Notes: generated by a model from the letters alone, not told the origin. A DNA stretch of 64,000 nt from Acidobacteriaceae bacterium TAA 166 (GCA_000421065.1 ATWD01000001.1:2038001-2102000), one strand, 5' to 3'; counted from the stretch's first letter, positions 8,353 to 17,578 are shown. Program-made: numbers and translations.

Positions 8353-9231
8353 GTGAGCGACTCAATTTCAGTGCGGCAGGGATCGGAGATCATTCCAATC
8401 GTCCCGAATGTAGTCAGAAGGCATCCGAATCTAGCTGCACGTGGACTGCTCGTGGAGCACCACGCCATTGAACCGACCGAGTTTCCGGAGCGCGAGCCGC
8501 TACAGCATAACTTTTTTATGTACACCAGTCCTGCTGTGCGAGCGGAGATCAAAAGCCCTGAGTTCTCCGGCGTGCGCTGGATTCGTCCCGGAGCCCTTTG
8601 GGTTATGCCTCAAGGTTGCCGGCACGAAGTTCGTTTTGAAGGAGCGGTGGAAGGCGTGGCGCTTGCGTTCGATCCAGTTCGCTTCGACAACCTGGTGGAG
8701 TCTGCTGGTGGAAAGTCTTCTACGCCGATTATTCAGTCATTGGCGGCCAGCCCGCCGAAGATTGAGCATCTGATGCGAGCGCTGGACCACGAGAGCAAGT
8801 TGCCCAGCACTCACGACCACTTCGGCCTGGAGTGCATCGCCACAGCGATCGCTCTGGCGTTGAGCCAACATGCCAGGGCCATCGCGGCGCCGTCAAAGGC
8901 CGGCCCGCGGCTGGCCCCGAGGCAGATTCGCGCGGTTCAGTCCTACGTGGAGGAACACCTGGAGCAGCCCATCGCTCTGGCTGAATTAGCCGCCGCAGCG
9001 GGGCTGAGTTCTTTTCACTTTCTTCGCGCGTTCAAGGAGAGCCTCGGAGTTACACCTGGCCAATATGTTCTCGACCAGCGCATGGAGCGAGCGAGGTCCT
9101 TGCTCAAGACCAGCAACCTCAGCATAGCTGAGATAGGAGTCCGCGTCGGGTTTGACTATTCGAGCCACTTCACACGCGCCTTCGGTCGGGCAGTGGGCAC
9201 GACACCGTCGACATTCCGGAACAGTCTCTGA
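8353..9231 (+). CDS. AraC family transcriptional regulator
   Basis: An N-terminal cupin-like sensor region is followed by a C-terminal AraC double helix-turn-helix over the last 100 residues (PIALAELAAAAGLSSFHFLR, then LSIAEIGVRVGFDYSSHFTR and the closing GTTPSTFR). Two GTG starts are possible, at 8344 and 8353; the latter has AAGGTG at a sensible distance and is preferred. The gene lies just before an alpha/beta hydrolase and an SRPBCC-like gene on the same strand, which it may regulate. The HTH assignment is secure; the inducer is unknown. Confidence 0.9.
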   Translation: MSDSISVRQGSEIIPIVPNVVRRHPNLAARGLLVEHHAIEPTEFPEREPLQHNFFMYTSPAVRAEIKSPEFSGVRWIRPGALWVMPQGCRHEVRFEGAVEGVALAFDPVRFDNLVESAGGKSSTPIIQSLAASPPKIEHLMRALDHESKLPSTHDHFGLECIATAIALALSQHARAIAAPSKAGPRLAPRQIRAVQSYVEEHLEQPIALAELAAAAGLSSFHFLRAFKESLGVTPGQYVLDQRMERARSLLKTSNLSIAEIGVRVGFDYSSHFTRAFGRAVGTTPSTFRNSL

Positions 9232-9379
9232 GAAATAAGCAACAAGCGTCACAGCGCAGCAATATCCGGTAGCAGCTTTTTCAGGAATCCACATCATAAT
9301 CGGCATGAGTGCAGCCATCAGGCCAGAACCAGCAACAATTTCTCTTGCCATCTGTGGCTCAAAACTATTGGAGAACTTC

Positions 9380-10078
9380 ATGTCTCAAATAACTCCGGCA
9401 AAAAATATCGTCCTCGTTCATGGCGCTTTCGCCGATGGATCAAGCTGGTCCAAAGTGATCCCACTGTTGCAGGCGAAAGGGTACAAGGTCACCTCTGTCG
9501 CCATTTCTCTCACGTCCTTCAAGGATGACGTTGCCGTGACCAAACGCGCACTCGCCGCACAGGATGGCCCGGTGATCCTGGTTGGCCACTCCTACGGTGG
9601 CGTGGTGATCACGGAAACCGGAAACGACCCTAAGGTCATCGGCCTCGTTTATGTTGCCGCGTTCGCTCCGGATGCGGGCCAATCCATTGTGGACGTCAGC
9701 AAGGATTTTCCTAAACCGCTCGGATTAGAAAAACTGGTTCCACAACCGGACGGCTTCCTGCTTCTGTCACCGGATGGAATCAAGGCTGGCTTCGCACAAG
9801 ATCTTAGTGAGGAAGAGCAGAACCTCCTCATCGCCGTTCAACCAGAGACGTCAGGATCACTCTTCGCCGCAGAGCCTACAGAGGCTGCATGGCACAACAA
9901 GCCGTCGTGGTACATCGTTGCTTCGAACGATCACATGATCACACCGGAAAATGAAGTGAGCATGGCCAAACAGATCAAGGCCACCATCACGACACTTCCT
10001 TCAAGCCACGTAGTGATGCTGTCGCATCCGAAAGAAGTCGCCAAGGTCATCGAAGAAGCTGCTGCAGGCGCGAAGTAA
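9380..10078 (+). CDS. Alpha/beta hydrolase (salicylate/pyrethroid esterase-like)
   Basis: A compact 232-residue alpha/beta hydrolase. It begins with the oxyanion-loop motif LVHGAFADGSSW and has the nucleophile elbow GHSYGG (Ser71 from the ATG at 9380) and a late His in SSHVVMLSHP. This is the plant-esterase-like subfamily often annotated as alpha/beta hydrolase acting on small esters. The frame is open upstream to 9305, but the ATG at 9380 preceded by TGGAG fits family length better. No signal peptide, so cytosolic. The SRPBCC-like gene follows after about 70 bp and is probably in the same transcript. Confidence 0.85.
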   Translation: MSQITPAKNIVLVHGAFADGSSWSKVIPLLQAKGYKVTSVAISLTSFKDDVAVTKRALAAQDGPVILVGHSYGGVVITETGNDPKVIGLVYVAAFAPDAGQSIVDVSKDFPKPLGLEKLVPQPDGFLLLSPDGIKAGFAQDLSEEEQNLLIAVQPETSGSLFAAEPTEAAWHNKPSWYIVASNDHMITPENEVSMAKQIKATITTLPSSHVVMLSHPKEVAKVIEEAAAGAK

Positions 10079-10147
10079 AACTCCGCGAGCAATCGATCAG
10101 TCTCTCAAGCAATTTCCACGAACAACATTCCATTACCAGGAGATCCT

Positions 10148-10726
10148 ATGACAAACCAGACCGAACCATCCGTGCACACTATCGGCGGAGCCACGAATGC
10201 CATCCGCAAAATGCTTGTCAAGAGCAGCTCCAAAGCTGTGATCAACGCCCCCATTGAAAAGATCGACATAACAGAGTGGGTTTTCAACCTGAGCGATGCC
10301 GAGTACCAGAGCTGTTCCAAGGCGCACTTCGCTGGCGGCACCAGCACGGCCTCCGATGGAAAGCGCATGTCCATCAACGCGGAGATGGTCGGCCCGGGAC
10401 TTATCCTCGAGCACTATGTTGAGGACATATCGGAGAAGCGTCACTGCCGACTAATTTCTCTGTCGGATGTATTGGCTCCCCAGGGGAAGACCACAATACA
10501 GGTCCAGTGGGAAATGATTGCGACGCCGCTAACCGACAACACTTGTGAGTTGACGAATAACGTCGTGACCGGAGCTACAGATGATTACCTGGTGTTTCTT
10601 GAAAAAAACGGCATTCCTTACGAGCCTGCCAAAGAGGCGATGCAGAAGGCTCTGGACGCACACAATCTCGAAGAGACACCGAACTTTGCCAAAAGCATTG
10701 AGCGGAAAGCACTATCGGCAAACTAG
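10148..10726 (+). CDS. SRPBCC-like protein of unknown function
   Basis: A 192-residue soluble protein with a strong ribosome binding site (CAGGAGATCCT) before the ATG. The pattern (SSKAVINAPIEKIDITEWVF near the N-terminus, a central run of beta strands with TIQVQWEMIATPLTDNTCELTN, and a C-terminal helix) suggests a START/SRPBCC-type ligand-binding barrel. I do not recognise a named family. It sits between two alpha/beta hydrolases on the same strand and may bind the same class of small hydrophobic compound, which is inference. Confidence 0.6.
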   Translation: MTNQTEPSVHTIGGATNAIRKMLVKSSSKAVINAPIEKIDITEWVFNLSDAEYQSCSKAHFAGGTSTASDGKRMSINAEMVGPGLILEHYVEDISEKRHCRLISLSDVLAPQGKTTIQVQWEMIATPLTDNTCELTNNVVTGATDDYLVFLEKNGIPYEPAKEAMQKALDAHNLEETPNFAKSIERKALSAN

Positions 10727-10856
10727 CGTAGCAAGCGGTTCATGGCTTGCCCGCCTAATCTGGCACGAAGCATGGAATGCAGGTGGTCGCTGAAGATACC
10801 TGCGCCGAGTAATCCGGATGCTTCGTAGGCAAATTTGTAAGGCGAGGGCGAAATTC

Positions 10857-11645
10857 ATGCTTTTAACAATTCAGAATGTAGAACTCGAGGTCGAAATATC
10901 GGGTCGGGGAGAACCTGCCCTCGTCTTCCTGCACTACTGGGGAGGAACGCACCGTACCTGGGACGCAGTTGTAAGGGATCTTCAGTCCAACTTCCAGATC
11001 ATCACCTACGATATGCGAGGTTGGGGTCACTCCGGGCCTGCGGACGACGGCTACTCGATCAAGGCGCTGGCCGATGAAGTGACTGCGCTTATCGAACATC
11101 TTGAGCTAGAGACATACGTTTTGGTGGGTCATTCGATGGGCGGGAAAGTGGCCCAGCTCGTTGCTTCCAGCAGACCGCAGAAGCTTGCCGGCTTGATCCT
11201 TGTGGCTCCGGCTACGCCTACGCCTTCCCACATGCCTGAAGAGGCGAAGCAACAACAACTCCATGCTTATGATGACCGCAGCACCGTGCTTCAGACTATC
11301 GAATTTCTGTGTGCAAAGACGCCTTCCCCTGAGTTGCTGGAGCAGATTATTGCAGATAGCTTGAGCGGTTCTTCAGAGGCGAAATCCGCTTGGCCGACAC
11401 AAGGAATGCTCGAGGACATCTCCATCGAAGTAACGCAGATTGAAGTTCCCACGCTTGTGCTCGCGGGGGAGCTTGACCGCCTCGACTCGGTCGAGCAACA
11501 CCGCGAGGAAGTGGTAGCCAGAATTCCTGGATCGGTTCTGCGGATCATTCCACAAAGCGGCCACCTGCTGCCCATCGATCAACCTCTGCACACCGCGGAG
11601 GCGATCAGACAATTCCTCGGTACCAACGTGCGTCAGGGAGAGTGA
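10857..11645 (+). CDS. Alpha/beta hydrolase
   Basis: From the ATG at 10857 (preceded by GGCGAGGGCG) the product is 262 residues. It has the full hydrolase set: the LHYWGG oxyanion region, GHSMGG with nucleophile Ser93, an acid in LAGELDRLDS and the catalytic His in SGHLLPIDQP. It resembles the haloperoxidase/3-oxoadipate enol-lactonase branch. No signal peptide is present. It follows the SRPBCC-like gene by 130 bp and is the last gene of this same-strand series before a 290-bp gap with no clear feature. Confidence 0.85.
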   Translation: MLLTIQNVELEVEISGRGEPALVFLHYWGGTHRTWDAVVRDLQSNFQIITYDMRGWGHSGPADDGYSIKALADEVTALIEHLELETYVLVGHSMGGKVAQLVASSRPQKLAGLILVAPATPTPSHMPEEAKQQQLHAYDDRSTVLQTIEFLCAKTPSPELLEQIIADSLSGSSEAKSAWPTQGMLEDISIEVTQIEVPTLVLAGELDRLDSVEQHREEVVARIPGSVLRIIPQSGHLLPIDQPLHTAEAIRQFLGTNVRQGE

Positions 11646-11934
11646 CATGGTTGAAGCTTTTTTGTGCCCGCACTGTAACTTCCTTCGCGCTGGGATCGCT
11701 CTAGGTTCAACAGTTCCGAAAAACCCAACCACAGTTCCACTCGCAGAAGTAACTATGGACCGTACGAGGTCATTCGACTGAGCATTCGTTCGAGGTGAGG
11801 AGTCTGTCTTTCGCAGGTAAATACTGTTGTTACTCTCGATCACTAACAACGGGATCTTATCGTCCAGGGCCACTTGGGATTAAACACATTCGATGTCAGC
11901 TACTCACTGCCATCAATTCGCCACACGAGGCCAT

Positions 11935-12915
11935 ATGAAGTCCATGACGTTCCTGGCTTTAGCGGGAGCATTCCTTCTCTCCAACCAGATCCATGCCGCT
12001 ATCCACTCGTCCGCTCCACCGCCCCAACAGCGGCCCACCCCCGTGACTGTTGAATCGAGCAGAACTATGACATTTGTGTCCCGGTTCAATCACGAGGCAT
12101 ACAAGGTCGACATCTACATCCCAAAGGGTGCGCCGCCGCCGGGAGGGTATCCTGCCCTGTACGTGTTGGACGGAGACACCGTATTTGCCACGTTTGCTGA
12201 GGCTGTACGCAATAAGTCCAAAGTGAAAGAGATTGAGCCGGTTGTGGTCATCGGGATCAGCGGCGCGGATGGTCCCAAGGGCGGAGATCGAACCTACGAC
12301 TTTACCTATTCCGATATGTCGCCGGAGGAAAAGTCTTTTTCGGTCGATCTTGGGGATCATCCGCGATTCGGCGGATACGATCAGTTCTTTAGAACGATCC
12401 AAGAAGAGGTAAAGCCGATGGTGAACCGCCTGGTGCCTCTGAACGCAACGCGCGCATCGCTTTTCGGTTGGTCTCTCGGTGGTCTATTTGTTGTTCATAC
12501 GATGTTTGTGCATCCAGAGTCGTTCCATGGGTACATTGCGCTGAGTCCGTCGATTTGGCGCGGCAACAAAGCCGTTCTTGCGGAGCTCCCGGACTTCGAG
12601 AAGCGAGTGTCTGAGAGCAAGATTGACTTGAACCTGTTTCTTGGCGTTGGGGAACTGGAAGAGAAATTTCTTCCCTCGATGGAGAAATGGGGCTACGACA
12701 AAGACAAGTTTCGCCAGGAGATCGGCTATGTACGCATGGTCGGCAATGCGCAGGACCTTGCGAATCAAATTGGGCTCTATTTTGAGCAGAACAAACTAAG
12801 ATTCTCGTTCAATATCTTCAAAGGACAGACGCACAATAGCGCGCCCTGGAGTGCCGTGAATCCCGCACTTGATTTTGAGTATTCCTTGATTGATGAGAAT
12901 GCCCAAGGTCGCTGA
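11935..12915 (+). CDS. Secreted esterase of the IroE/Fes-like (esterase D) family
   Basis: The ATG at 11935 starts a signal peptide (MKSMTFLALAGAFLL, cleavage probably after an Ala near residue 22), giving a 326-residue exported protein. The nucleophile elbow is FGWSLGGLF (Ser180), and the sequence has PALYVLDGD and GHIALSPSIW-type segments (here YIALSPSIW) of the enterochelin-esterase-like/putative esterase family (PF00756). Such enzymes cleave siderophore or acyl esters in the periplasm. A stem-loop follows the stop and probably ends transcription against the convergent TetR gene. Confidence 0.82.
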   Translation: MKSMTFLALAGAFLLSNQIHAAIHSSAPPPQQRPTPVTVESSRTMTFVSRFNHEAYKVDIYIPKGAPPPGGYPALYVLDGDTVFATFAEAVRNKSKVKEIEPVVVIGISGADGPKGGDRTYDFTYSDMSPEEKSFSVDLGDHPRFGGYDQFFRTIQEEVKPMVNRLVPLNATRASLFGWSLGGLFVVHTMFVHPESFHGYIALSPSIWRGNKAVLAELPDFEKRVSESKIDLNLFLGVGELEEKFLPSMEKWGYDKDKFRQEIGYVRMVGNAQDLANQIGLYFEQNKLRFSFNIFKGQTHNSAPWSAVNPALDFEYSLIDENAQGR

Positions 12916-12918
12916 TCC

Positions 12919-12956
12919 GCGCTGCTGGAACGATATTGATGTCGCTCCAGCAGCGC
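12919..12956. terminator. Stem-loop between convergent genes
   Basis: GCGCTGCTGGA and its exact reverse complement TCCAGCAGCGC are separated by a 16-nt loop in the short gap between the ends of the esterase and TetR genes. A bidirectional terminator role fits the position; there is no clear U-tract. Confidence 0.5.
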
Positions 12957-12968
12957 CTACCGAGATTG

Positions 12969-13676
12969 CTAACCATCTCGTTCATTAGGTGTCTTTTCTT
13001 GCCTGGTACTGACGAAGCAAAGTCTTAAAACTCTTAGGGAATTCGTGATGTATTTCGTGTCTTTACGGAACATGGCTTCGATGGAGAATCCGCGTATGGC
13101 CGCTACGGCGAAGTTCGCAAGTTCTCGGTTGATGGCTTCGTTGCGCAGTCCCGCGTCATGCATAAGCTGCCGAAATCGAGCCTGTGATTCAGACTCGATT
13201 TCGGCTTGTAGTGGAGCGAGACGTGCGCCCAACGCACTATTGCTCCGCGAGGACATCATGATTTCAAGTACTGCGATACCGGACGGCCCGCTCATTACTT
13301 CCCAGGCTAGATCGGGTAGAGCGAAGTATCTTTCGAGCGGATCGCTGATCTTCGCTAGCCCTGCTCGCAAACTGATCGAATCACGTTCATGTGCGGCGCG
13401 CACCACAGCCAGCATCAGGTCATCTTTTGATGGGAAATGATGGAGCATGGCTCCGCGGCTCACACCCGCCCGCTCAGCTATCTTGTGGGTCGTGGCCGCC
13501 ACATAGCCTTCGTTGTAAAGGAGTTCGATCGCAGCGTTGAGGATTCGCTGCTGAGTGCCCTCGCTTCGTTCCTCCTGCGTCTGGCGTTCGGGACGCACAC
13601 TAATGCGACGAGATGGGCGAAGACGGTTCTCTTCCTCTGAAGAGCGGTCTAAAACCTTCTTTGAAATAGACAACAT
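12969..13676 (-). CDS. TetR family transcriptional regulator
   Basis: The protein (up to 235 residues) has a TetR N-terminal DNA-binding domain after a basic lead: QRILNAAIELLYNEGYVAAT, then HKIAERAGVSRGAMLHHFPSKDDL. The C-terminal ligand-binding helices are unremarkable. It is divergent from a secreted protein/SGNH esterase pair, and a clean inverted repeat lies between the two genes (13729-13754). A classical local repressor arrangement is therefore likely, controlling both itself and the two rightward genes. Confidence 0.9.
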   Translation of the reverse strand: MLSISKKVLDRSSEEENRLRPSRRISVRPERQTQEERSEGTQQRILNAAIELLYNEGYVAATTHKIAERAGVSRGAMLHHFPSKDDLMLAVVRAAHERDSISLRAGLAKISDPLERYFALPDLAWEVMSGPSGIAVLEIMMSSRSNSALGARLAPLQAEIESESQARFRQLMHDAGLRNEAINRELANFAVAAIRGFSIEAMFRKDTKYITNSLRVLRLCFVSTRQEKTPNERDG

Positions 13677-13728
13677 TGTCTCCTCTGCATCGAATTGCTT
13701 CTCAAGACATCTATTGTTTCAGTGTAAT

Positions 13729-13754
13729 ATACAAACCATCTGGATTGTTTGTAT
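13729..13754. promoter_or_regulatory. Probable TetR operator
   Basis: ATACAAAC and GTTTGTAT form a perfect 8-bp inverted repeat with a 10-bp spacer, in the divergent promoter between the TetR gene and the secreted-protein gene. The size and symmetry are typical for TetR-family repressors. Confidence 0.65.
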
Positions 13755-13770
13755 GTTAGAAAAGAGATCA

Positions 13771-14733
13771 ATGAGTATGCAACCAAACCTCAGAACCTGC
13801 TTCCTGCTTGCTGCAATCGGCACGGTGGGGTATGCCCAGTCGCCCAACCGCACGCCTCTCCTCACATCTTCGTCGCATTCGTATTCAGTTGGGGCCAAGT
13901 TGCTTGTGGGGTTTCAAGATATGCCGGCAGGGGCTAAGGGCGAGCTTGCAATTACACCGAGCAATGTCATCTTCACTAGTTCGGCAGTGATTGATCGATT
14001 GACACGACGCCGAATCAGCGATGTTTTCGTGGGAGATGAACGATTGGAAACGGGAGGTGCTGTCGGCAAAGTGGCTCGCGTTGCGATACCTTTCGGTGGC
14101 GGGGCGGTATTAGGCACCGTCACTCAGGAGCAGGTCGGACTCCTCACCATCAACTATCGAGATGATCACGACGGGCTTCGGAGCGTCGTTTTTCAGCTTC
14201 CTAAAAAGGACGCATTAGAAATTGAGAATGAGATGGGATTCGACGTTATCAGCCATCCTCCCGTGATTCATTCCAGGGTTTGTACGATCCACGATACGTC
14301 AGCCTCCCTGCATGTACGGCCAATTCAGAGTATCCAGGGTCTCCTGGTTGCTCCGGAATACGAGTCGTTGCTATATGAAACTCTCATCGAACTGCCTGCG
14401 CAGAAGTTCCACGTCAATAGACTCTTCCCTGGCGGCGCACAAGGTGCGGAATGTGCAAATTACACTTTGACACTCATCGTAGAGGACTTCTCCAAAGGCA
14501 ATGCACTTACCAGAGCCTCTACCGGTCCCGCAGGACTATTCGTTGGCGTTACAAAGCTGGCCGTCCGCATGGAATTGCGTGATGCAAACGGCAGACTCCT
14601 TCTAGGCAAAGAAGTGAAAGCATCTCGCAGAGGCGATCGAGAAAGCTTGACCGCGGCTTCTGCTGCGGCCGGAGACATTGCAAAAGCAGTGAAGAAGGCA
14701 GACCTTTGGCTCGATCGCGCGAGGATGAACTAA
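13771..14733 (+). CDS. Secreted protein of unknown function
   Basis: The frame is open well upstream, but the ATG at 13771 has AAGAGAT in front and opens a signal peptide (NLRTCFLLAAIGTVGYAQ), so it is chosen; the mature protein has about 298 residues. I recognise no catalytic motif. The middle is rich in beta strands with a conserved-looking glycine stretch (IPFGGGAVLGTVTQEQVG), and the C-terminal half contains NYTLTLIVEDFSKGNALTR. The stop overlaps the start of the SGNH esterase gene (TAATG), so the two are co-translated and probably work together in the envelope under TetR control. Confidence 0.7.
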   Translation: MSMQPNLRTCFLLAAIGTVGYAQSPNRTPLLTSSSHSYSVGAKLLVGFQDMPAGAKGELAITPSNVIFTSSAVIDRLTRRRISDVFVGDERLETGGAVGKVARVAIPFGGGAVLGTVTQEQVGLLTINYRDDHDGLRSVVFQLPKKDALEIENEMGFDVISHPPVIHSRVCTIHDTSASLHVRPIQSIQGLLVAPEYESLLYETLIELPAQKFHVNRLFPGGAQGAECANYTLTLIVEDFSKGNALTRASTGPAGLFVGVTKLAVRMELRDANGRLLLGKEVKASRRGDRESLTAASAAAGDIAKAVKKADLWLDRARMN

Positions 14734-15701
14734 TGAACTATCAACGAAAGACTCAATTGCGATCCTTCACGAATAGGATAGGCCTGAGAACCCTTCTCTT
14801 AACGTTGGGTGCAACCCTCCTCGTTGCCTGTCTTATGGTTGCGGGTGTTATCGTTCGGTGGCATTCGCTTCCGGCTAAGAATAATGCCGAGTATGTCGCA
14901 TTGGGCAGTTCCTTTGCGGCTGGACCTGGTGACGTAAAGAGGTCTAAAGGCGGTCTCGCACTTTGTTTTCAATCGGACGCAAATTACCCTCATCTCCTGG
15001 CGCGCCGATACGGACTCTCTCTTTACGACGCCACTTGCTCCGGCGCTACGACTGGCGATGTTCTAAAAGGAGGCCAGTGGTTTCAAAGAGCGCAGTTGGA
15101 TGCCGTCAATCCGAACACGAAGCTAGTGACGATAACGGTGGGCGGAAATGATGTGCACTACGGCGGGCTGTTTACTGCATGGGCATGCGCCAATCAGCCA
15201 TCTCAGACCCCTCTGTTGGTCCGTCCTCTGGGCTGGTGCCGCATACCAGAATCGGACAAGGTAGAGAAGGGATTCCAGGCGTTTCCCGATCAACTCAGGC
15301 GGATCGTTGAAGAGATCCATCGTCGCGCCCCCGGAGCAAATATTCTGTTCGTTGACTACGCAACAGTATTTCCCGACACGGGAACGTGCGATCGCCTCCC
15401 ATTGACGAACCTGCAGGCGGACAGTGGAAGAAATATCGCCAACCGACTTCGCTCGATTACAGAGCAAGTCGCCCGTGAAACAAACTCCGGACTGCTGAAG
15501 GCCTCGGAGATTACGTATGGACATGATGTTTGCTCTGCCGACCCTTGGGTCTATGGATATCAGTTTCCATCCCACTTTCTTGAATTTGGTCCAGCCCCAT
15601 TCCACCCAAATGAGAAAGCGATGGTTGCCATTGCGGATGCCGCTTCTCGACAATTGGCTCACCTTCTTCAGCGAATTCACACTGCGAAGGAAATAGATTG
15701 A
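14733..15701 (+). CDS. Membrane-anchored SGNH/GDSL esterase
   Basis: A 322-residue SGNH hydrolase. One N-terminal transmembrane segment (about residues 18-42) anchors it with the catalytic domain outside. Block I is ALGSSFAAGPGD with nucleophile Ser60, block III is VTITVGGNDV, and block V is the PFHPNEKA region carrying the catalytic His. Several cysteines (for example LYDATCSG, CANQ, GWCR, GTCDR) suggest disulfides, as in secreted bacterial lipases/esterases of the SEST-like group. Its start overlaps the preceding stop (TAATG). Substrate is probably a lipid or acylated saccharide. Confidence 0.85.
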   Translation: MNYQRKTQLRSFTNRIGLRTLLLTLGATLLVACLMVAGVIVRWHSLPAKNNAEYVALGSSFAAGPGDVKRSKGGLALCFQSDANYPHLLARRYGLSLYDATCSGATTGDVLKGGQWFQRAQLDAVNPNTKLVTITVGGNDVHYGGLFTAWACANQPSQTPLLVRPLGWCRIPESDKVEKGFQAFPDQLRRIVEEIHRRAPGANILFVDYATVFPDTGTCDRLPLTNLQADSGRNIANRLRSITEQVARETNSGLLKASEITYGHDVCSADPWVYGYQFPSHFLEFGPAPFHPNEKAMVAIADAASRQLAHLLQRIHTAKEID

Positions 15702-16007
15702 AGTGGTTCAGAGTTTGTATAACGCCAAAGGCTCATTTGTTGCTCGCAGGGAAATCTTATCGATTCGGTGGAATGAATATCGAGTAGCTAGGGCTCGAGA
15801 ACTACGGCCGGAGGGAAAAGTAACTCCACAGATAAATCAAGCTTCATTTGAGTGTTCAAGGTTGTGCAGGACAAAATGCCGATGTCCTCTCCAGTTGAAG
15901 AAAGTAGCGATTCAATCCAACAGTCTCGTTCATCATGCACGCTCTGACAACTCGTGCATGGTCGTAGAGTAACGGCCTAATATTTCCAATAAAGGATCGA
16001 CTTCCTT
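15702..16007. other. Intergenic gap, nothing recognised
   Basis: The 306 bp between the SGNH esterase and the CPBP protease contain only short frames without domain character. AAAGGA near 15991 probably serves as the ribosome binding site for the next gene. Confidence 0.5.
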
Positions 16008-16901
16008 GTGGTGAGAAAAGAAGGTTTTCCCGGCTGGCATGATCCTCGTGCATGGTGTGCTGTCATTCTCGTCATTGCGGCTAACTACGCTTGGTTTCCG
16101 GTAGACTCCACTCTTCATCATGCATTGCTGTCTGTGCTGCATCTCCATCAGAGCGCTTCGCACACCCTTGGCCAGGCTTCCTTTGGGTTGGAGATGTTTC
16201 TTCGGCTGGCTTGGGACAGCCTGCTTTGGTTTGGCGTGTGTTTGCTGTTATGCCGATTACCGCAGGGCTTTCCAATCACTGGGCCTCGACCGCTCCGCTT
16301 TGTTTGCTTAGGACTCCTGACCGGTCTCTCTGTAATGCTGGTCGTCATACTCGCGATCTGGAAGCTCGGCGACGCAAGCGTTGTCCTTTCTGGACAATCG
16401 ATCTTCTCTGCGTTAAGAAACGGCCTGAGTTGGCTTGCTCTTGACGCACTTGGGGCTCTCGGCGAAGAACTCGTCGGGAGGGCCGTCATTCTGGTTTTGG
16501 CGGAACGCTTTGTGAGGGTGAGGGGTGCTGTCGTCGTGTCCGGCATTATGTTCTCCTGGATGCATCTGAGCAATCCGGGAGCAAGCAAGATATGGCTTAT
16601 ACGGCTATTTCTGCAGGGTGTTCTTCTTGCTTATGCCGTTTTCCGCACCCGTTCCATCTGGTGGTCTGTTGGCTACCACACGGGGTGGAACTGGATCAGT
16701 GCACCGCTATTTGGGGCGGCTGGCAGCGGATACCTGGACGAAGGTCATATTTTCGATTTCTTACCGCATGGCACTCCATGGATCACAGGCGGCGCCGTTG
16801 GGCCCGAAGGAAGTTTGCTTGCCTTCGCCGCAGTTCTGGCCGCGTTCGGACTGCTGCTCTTGACGAAAACCCGGAGGAGAAACCTCGAACTCGCTAACTA
16901 A
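16008..16901 (+). CDS. CPBP family intramembrane metalloprotease (CAAX protease-like)
   Basis: A polytopic membrane protein of 297 residues with at least six hydrophobic segments. It carries the CPBP/ABI motifs: EE-x3-R as E153-E154-LVG-R158, then FSWMH, and a third His in GYHTGWNW. These residues bind the catalytic metal inside the membrane. It starts with GTG (16008). Family members process peptides or act in bacteriocin immunity; no bacteriocin gene is visible nearby. It is followed by a 754-bp non-coding region containing the right repeat copy and the tRNA-derived attachment site. Confidence 0.88.
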   Translation: MVRKEGFPGWHDPRAWCAVILVIAANYAWFPVDSTLHHALLSVLHLHQSASHTLGQASFGLEMFLRLAWDSLLWFGVCLLLCRLPQGFPITGPRPLRFVCLGLLTGLSVMLVVILAIWKLGDASVVLSGQSIFSALRNGLSWLALDALGALGEELVGRAVILVLAERFVRVRGAVVVSGIMFSWMHLSNPGASKIWLIRLFLQGVLLAYAVFRTRSIWWSVGYHTGWNWISAPLFGAAGSGYLDEGHIFDFLPHGTPWITGGAVGPEGSLLAFAAVLAAFGLLLLTKTRRRNLELAN

Positions 16902-16980
16902 TTGTTCCCGCCTATCTATGTGCAACAGTCCTCACAAATCCGTTTGCATTCAAGGTCATGGTCCTTTGCGAAGACTTAAA

Positions 16981-17108
16981 CGAGGGGAACAAATCAGGGA
17001 ACACTAAGAAGGGCTGCTGTGTATCCTACTGATTCTAAAGAGAGGCTAGGGATCATCTACGCCGCTCTAGTTCTTTTAGAATCAGTTATTTATCCTTCTC
17101 ATAACCCA
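16981..17108 (+). repeat. Long direct repeat, right copy
   Basis: Near-identical counterpart of 5866-5992. Here the sequence after the repeat reads CTCATAACCCAAGGGCCGTA followed by GGTTCAACTC, which resembles the anticodon-to-T-arm part of a tRNA-Met(CAT), although the 3' acceptor half is not preserved. That is compatible with an old attachment site whose crossover lay in the anticodon loop. Confidence 0.8.
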
Positions 17109-17458
17109 AGGGCCGTAGGTTCAACTCAATCTCAAGAAACGTTTAGAGCTATCCACTCTGTCCGAATTGTTTAAGCAGGCAGATAGATAACAAGATCATT
17201 CAGAGGAATGTACAGAGGTGTGTGATGTTGAACGTCGCCGTCTCTGGTCACCATACTTAGCAATTCCGTAGCGGATCTTATACTCGGTGCAACGACGAAG
17301 CCGTTGTCCATATTATCGAGACGACGCGACCAGCCGGGGATTGCTCCCCCATGAGTCGAAGAATCCACGTTTGACGGGTCGGAGCCGATGACCGCTACTA
17401 TTCAGAAGATCGGATTTCACAATCGAAAACATGCAGAAAATAAAAGGCTTGGCACGTA

Positions 17459-17500
17459 GGAGCAATAAGGGCCATGTGGGAGCAATAAGGGAGCAATAAC
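17459..17500 (+). repeat. Three short direct repeats, candidate integrase arm sites
   Basis: GGAGCAATAA occurs three times (17459, 17479 and 17490), about 80-120 bp outside the tRNA fragment that borders the integrase. Clustered short direct repeats next to a core site are typical arm-type binding sites of tyrosine integrases. Confidence 0.5.
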
Positions 17501-17578
17501 TGGCTCTTGGGGCGTCTTGGGGGCCTTTAGGGGCGACGGAGGCCTTCAAAATCAATGAGTTACGTGATCGTTCGAAAA

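Noticed and set aside
11646-11934. Minus-strand regulator gene between the hydrolase and the secreted esterase
   Set aside because: The 166-aa frame ending at 11373 is mostly antisense to the hydrolase gene and shows no helix-turn-helix or other domain.
17094-17135. Complete tRNA-Met gene at the right end of the long repeat
   Set aside because: Only the anticodon-to-T-arm part resembles tRNA-Met; the T stem does not close and no acceptor or CCA end follows.
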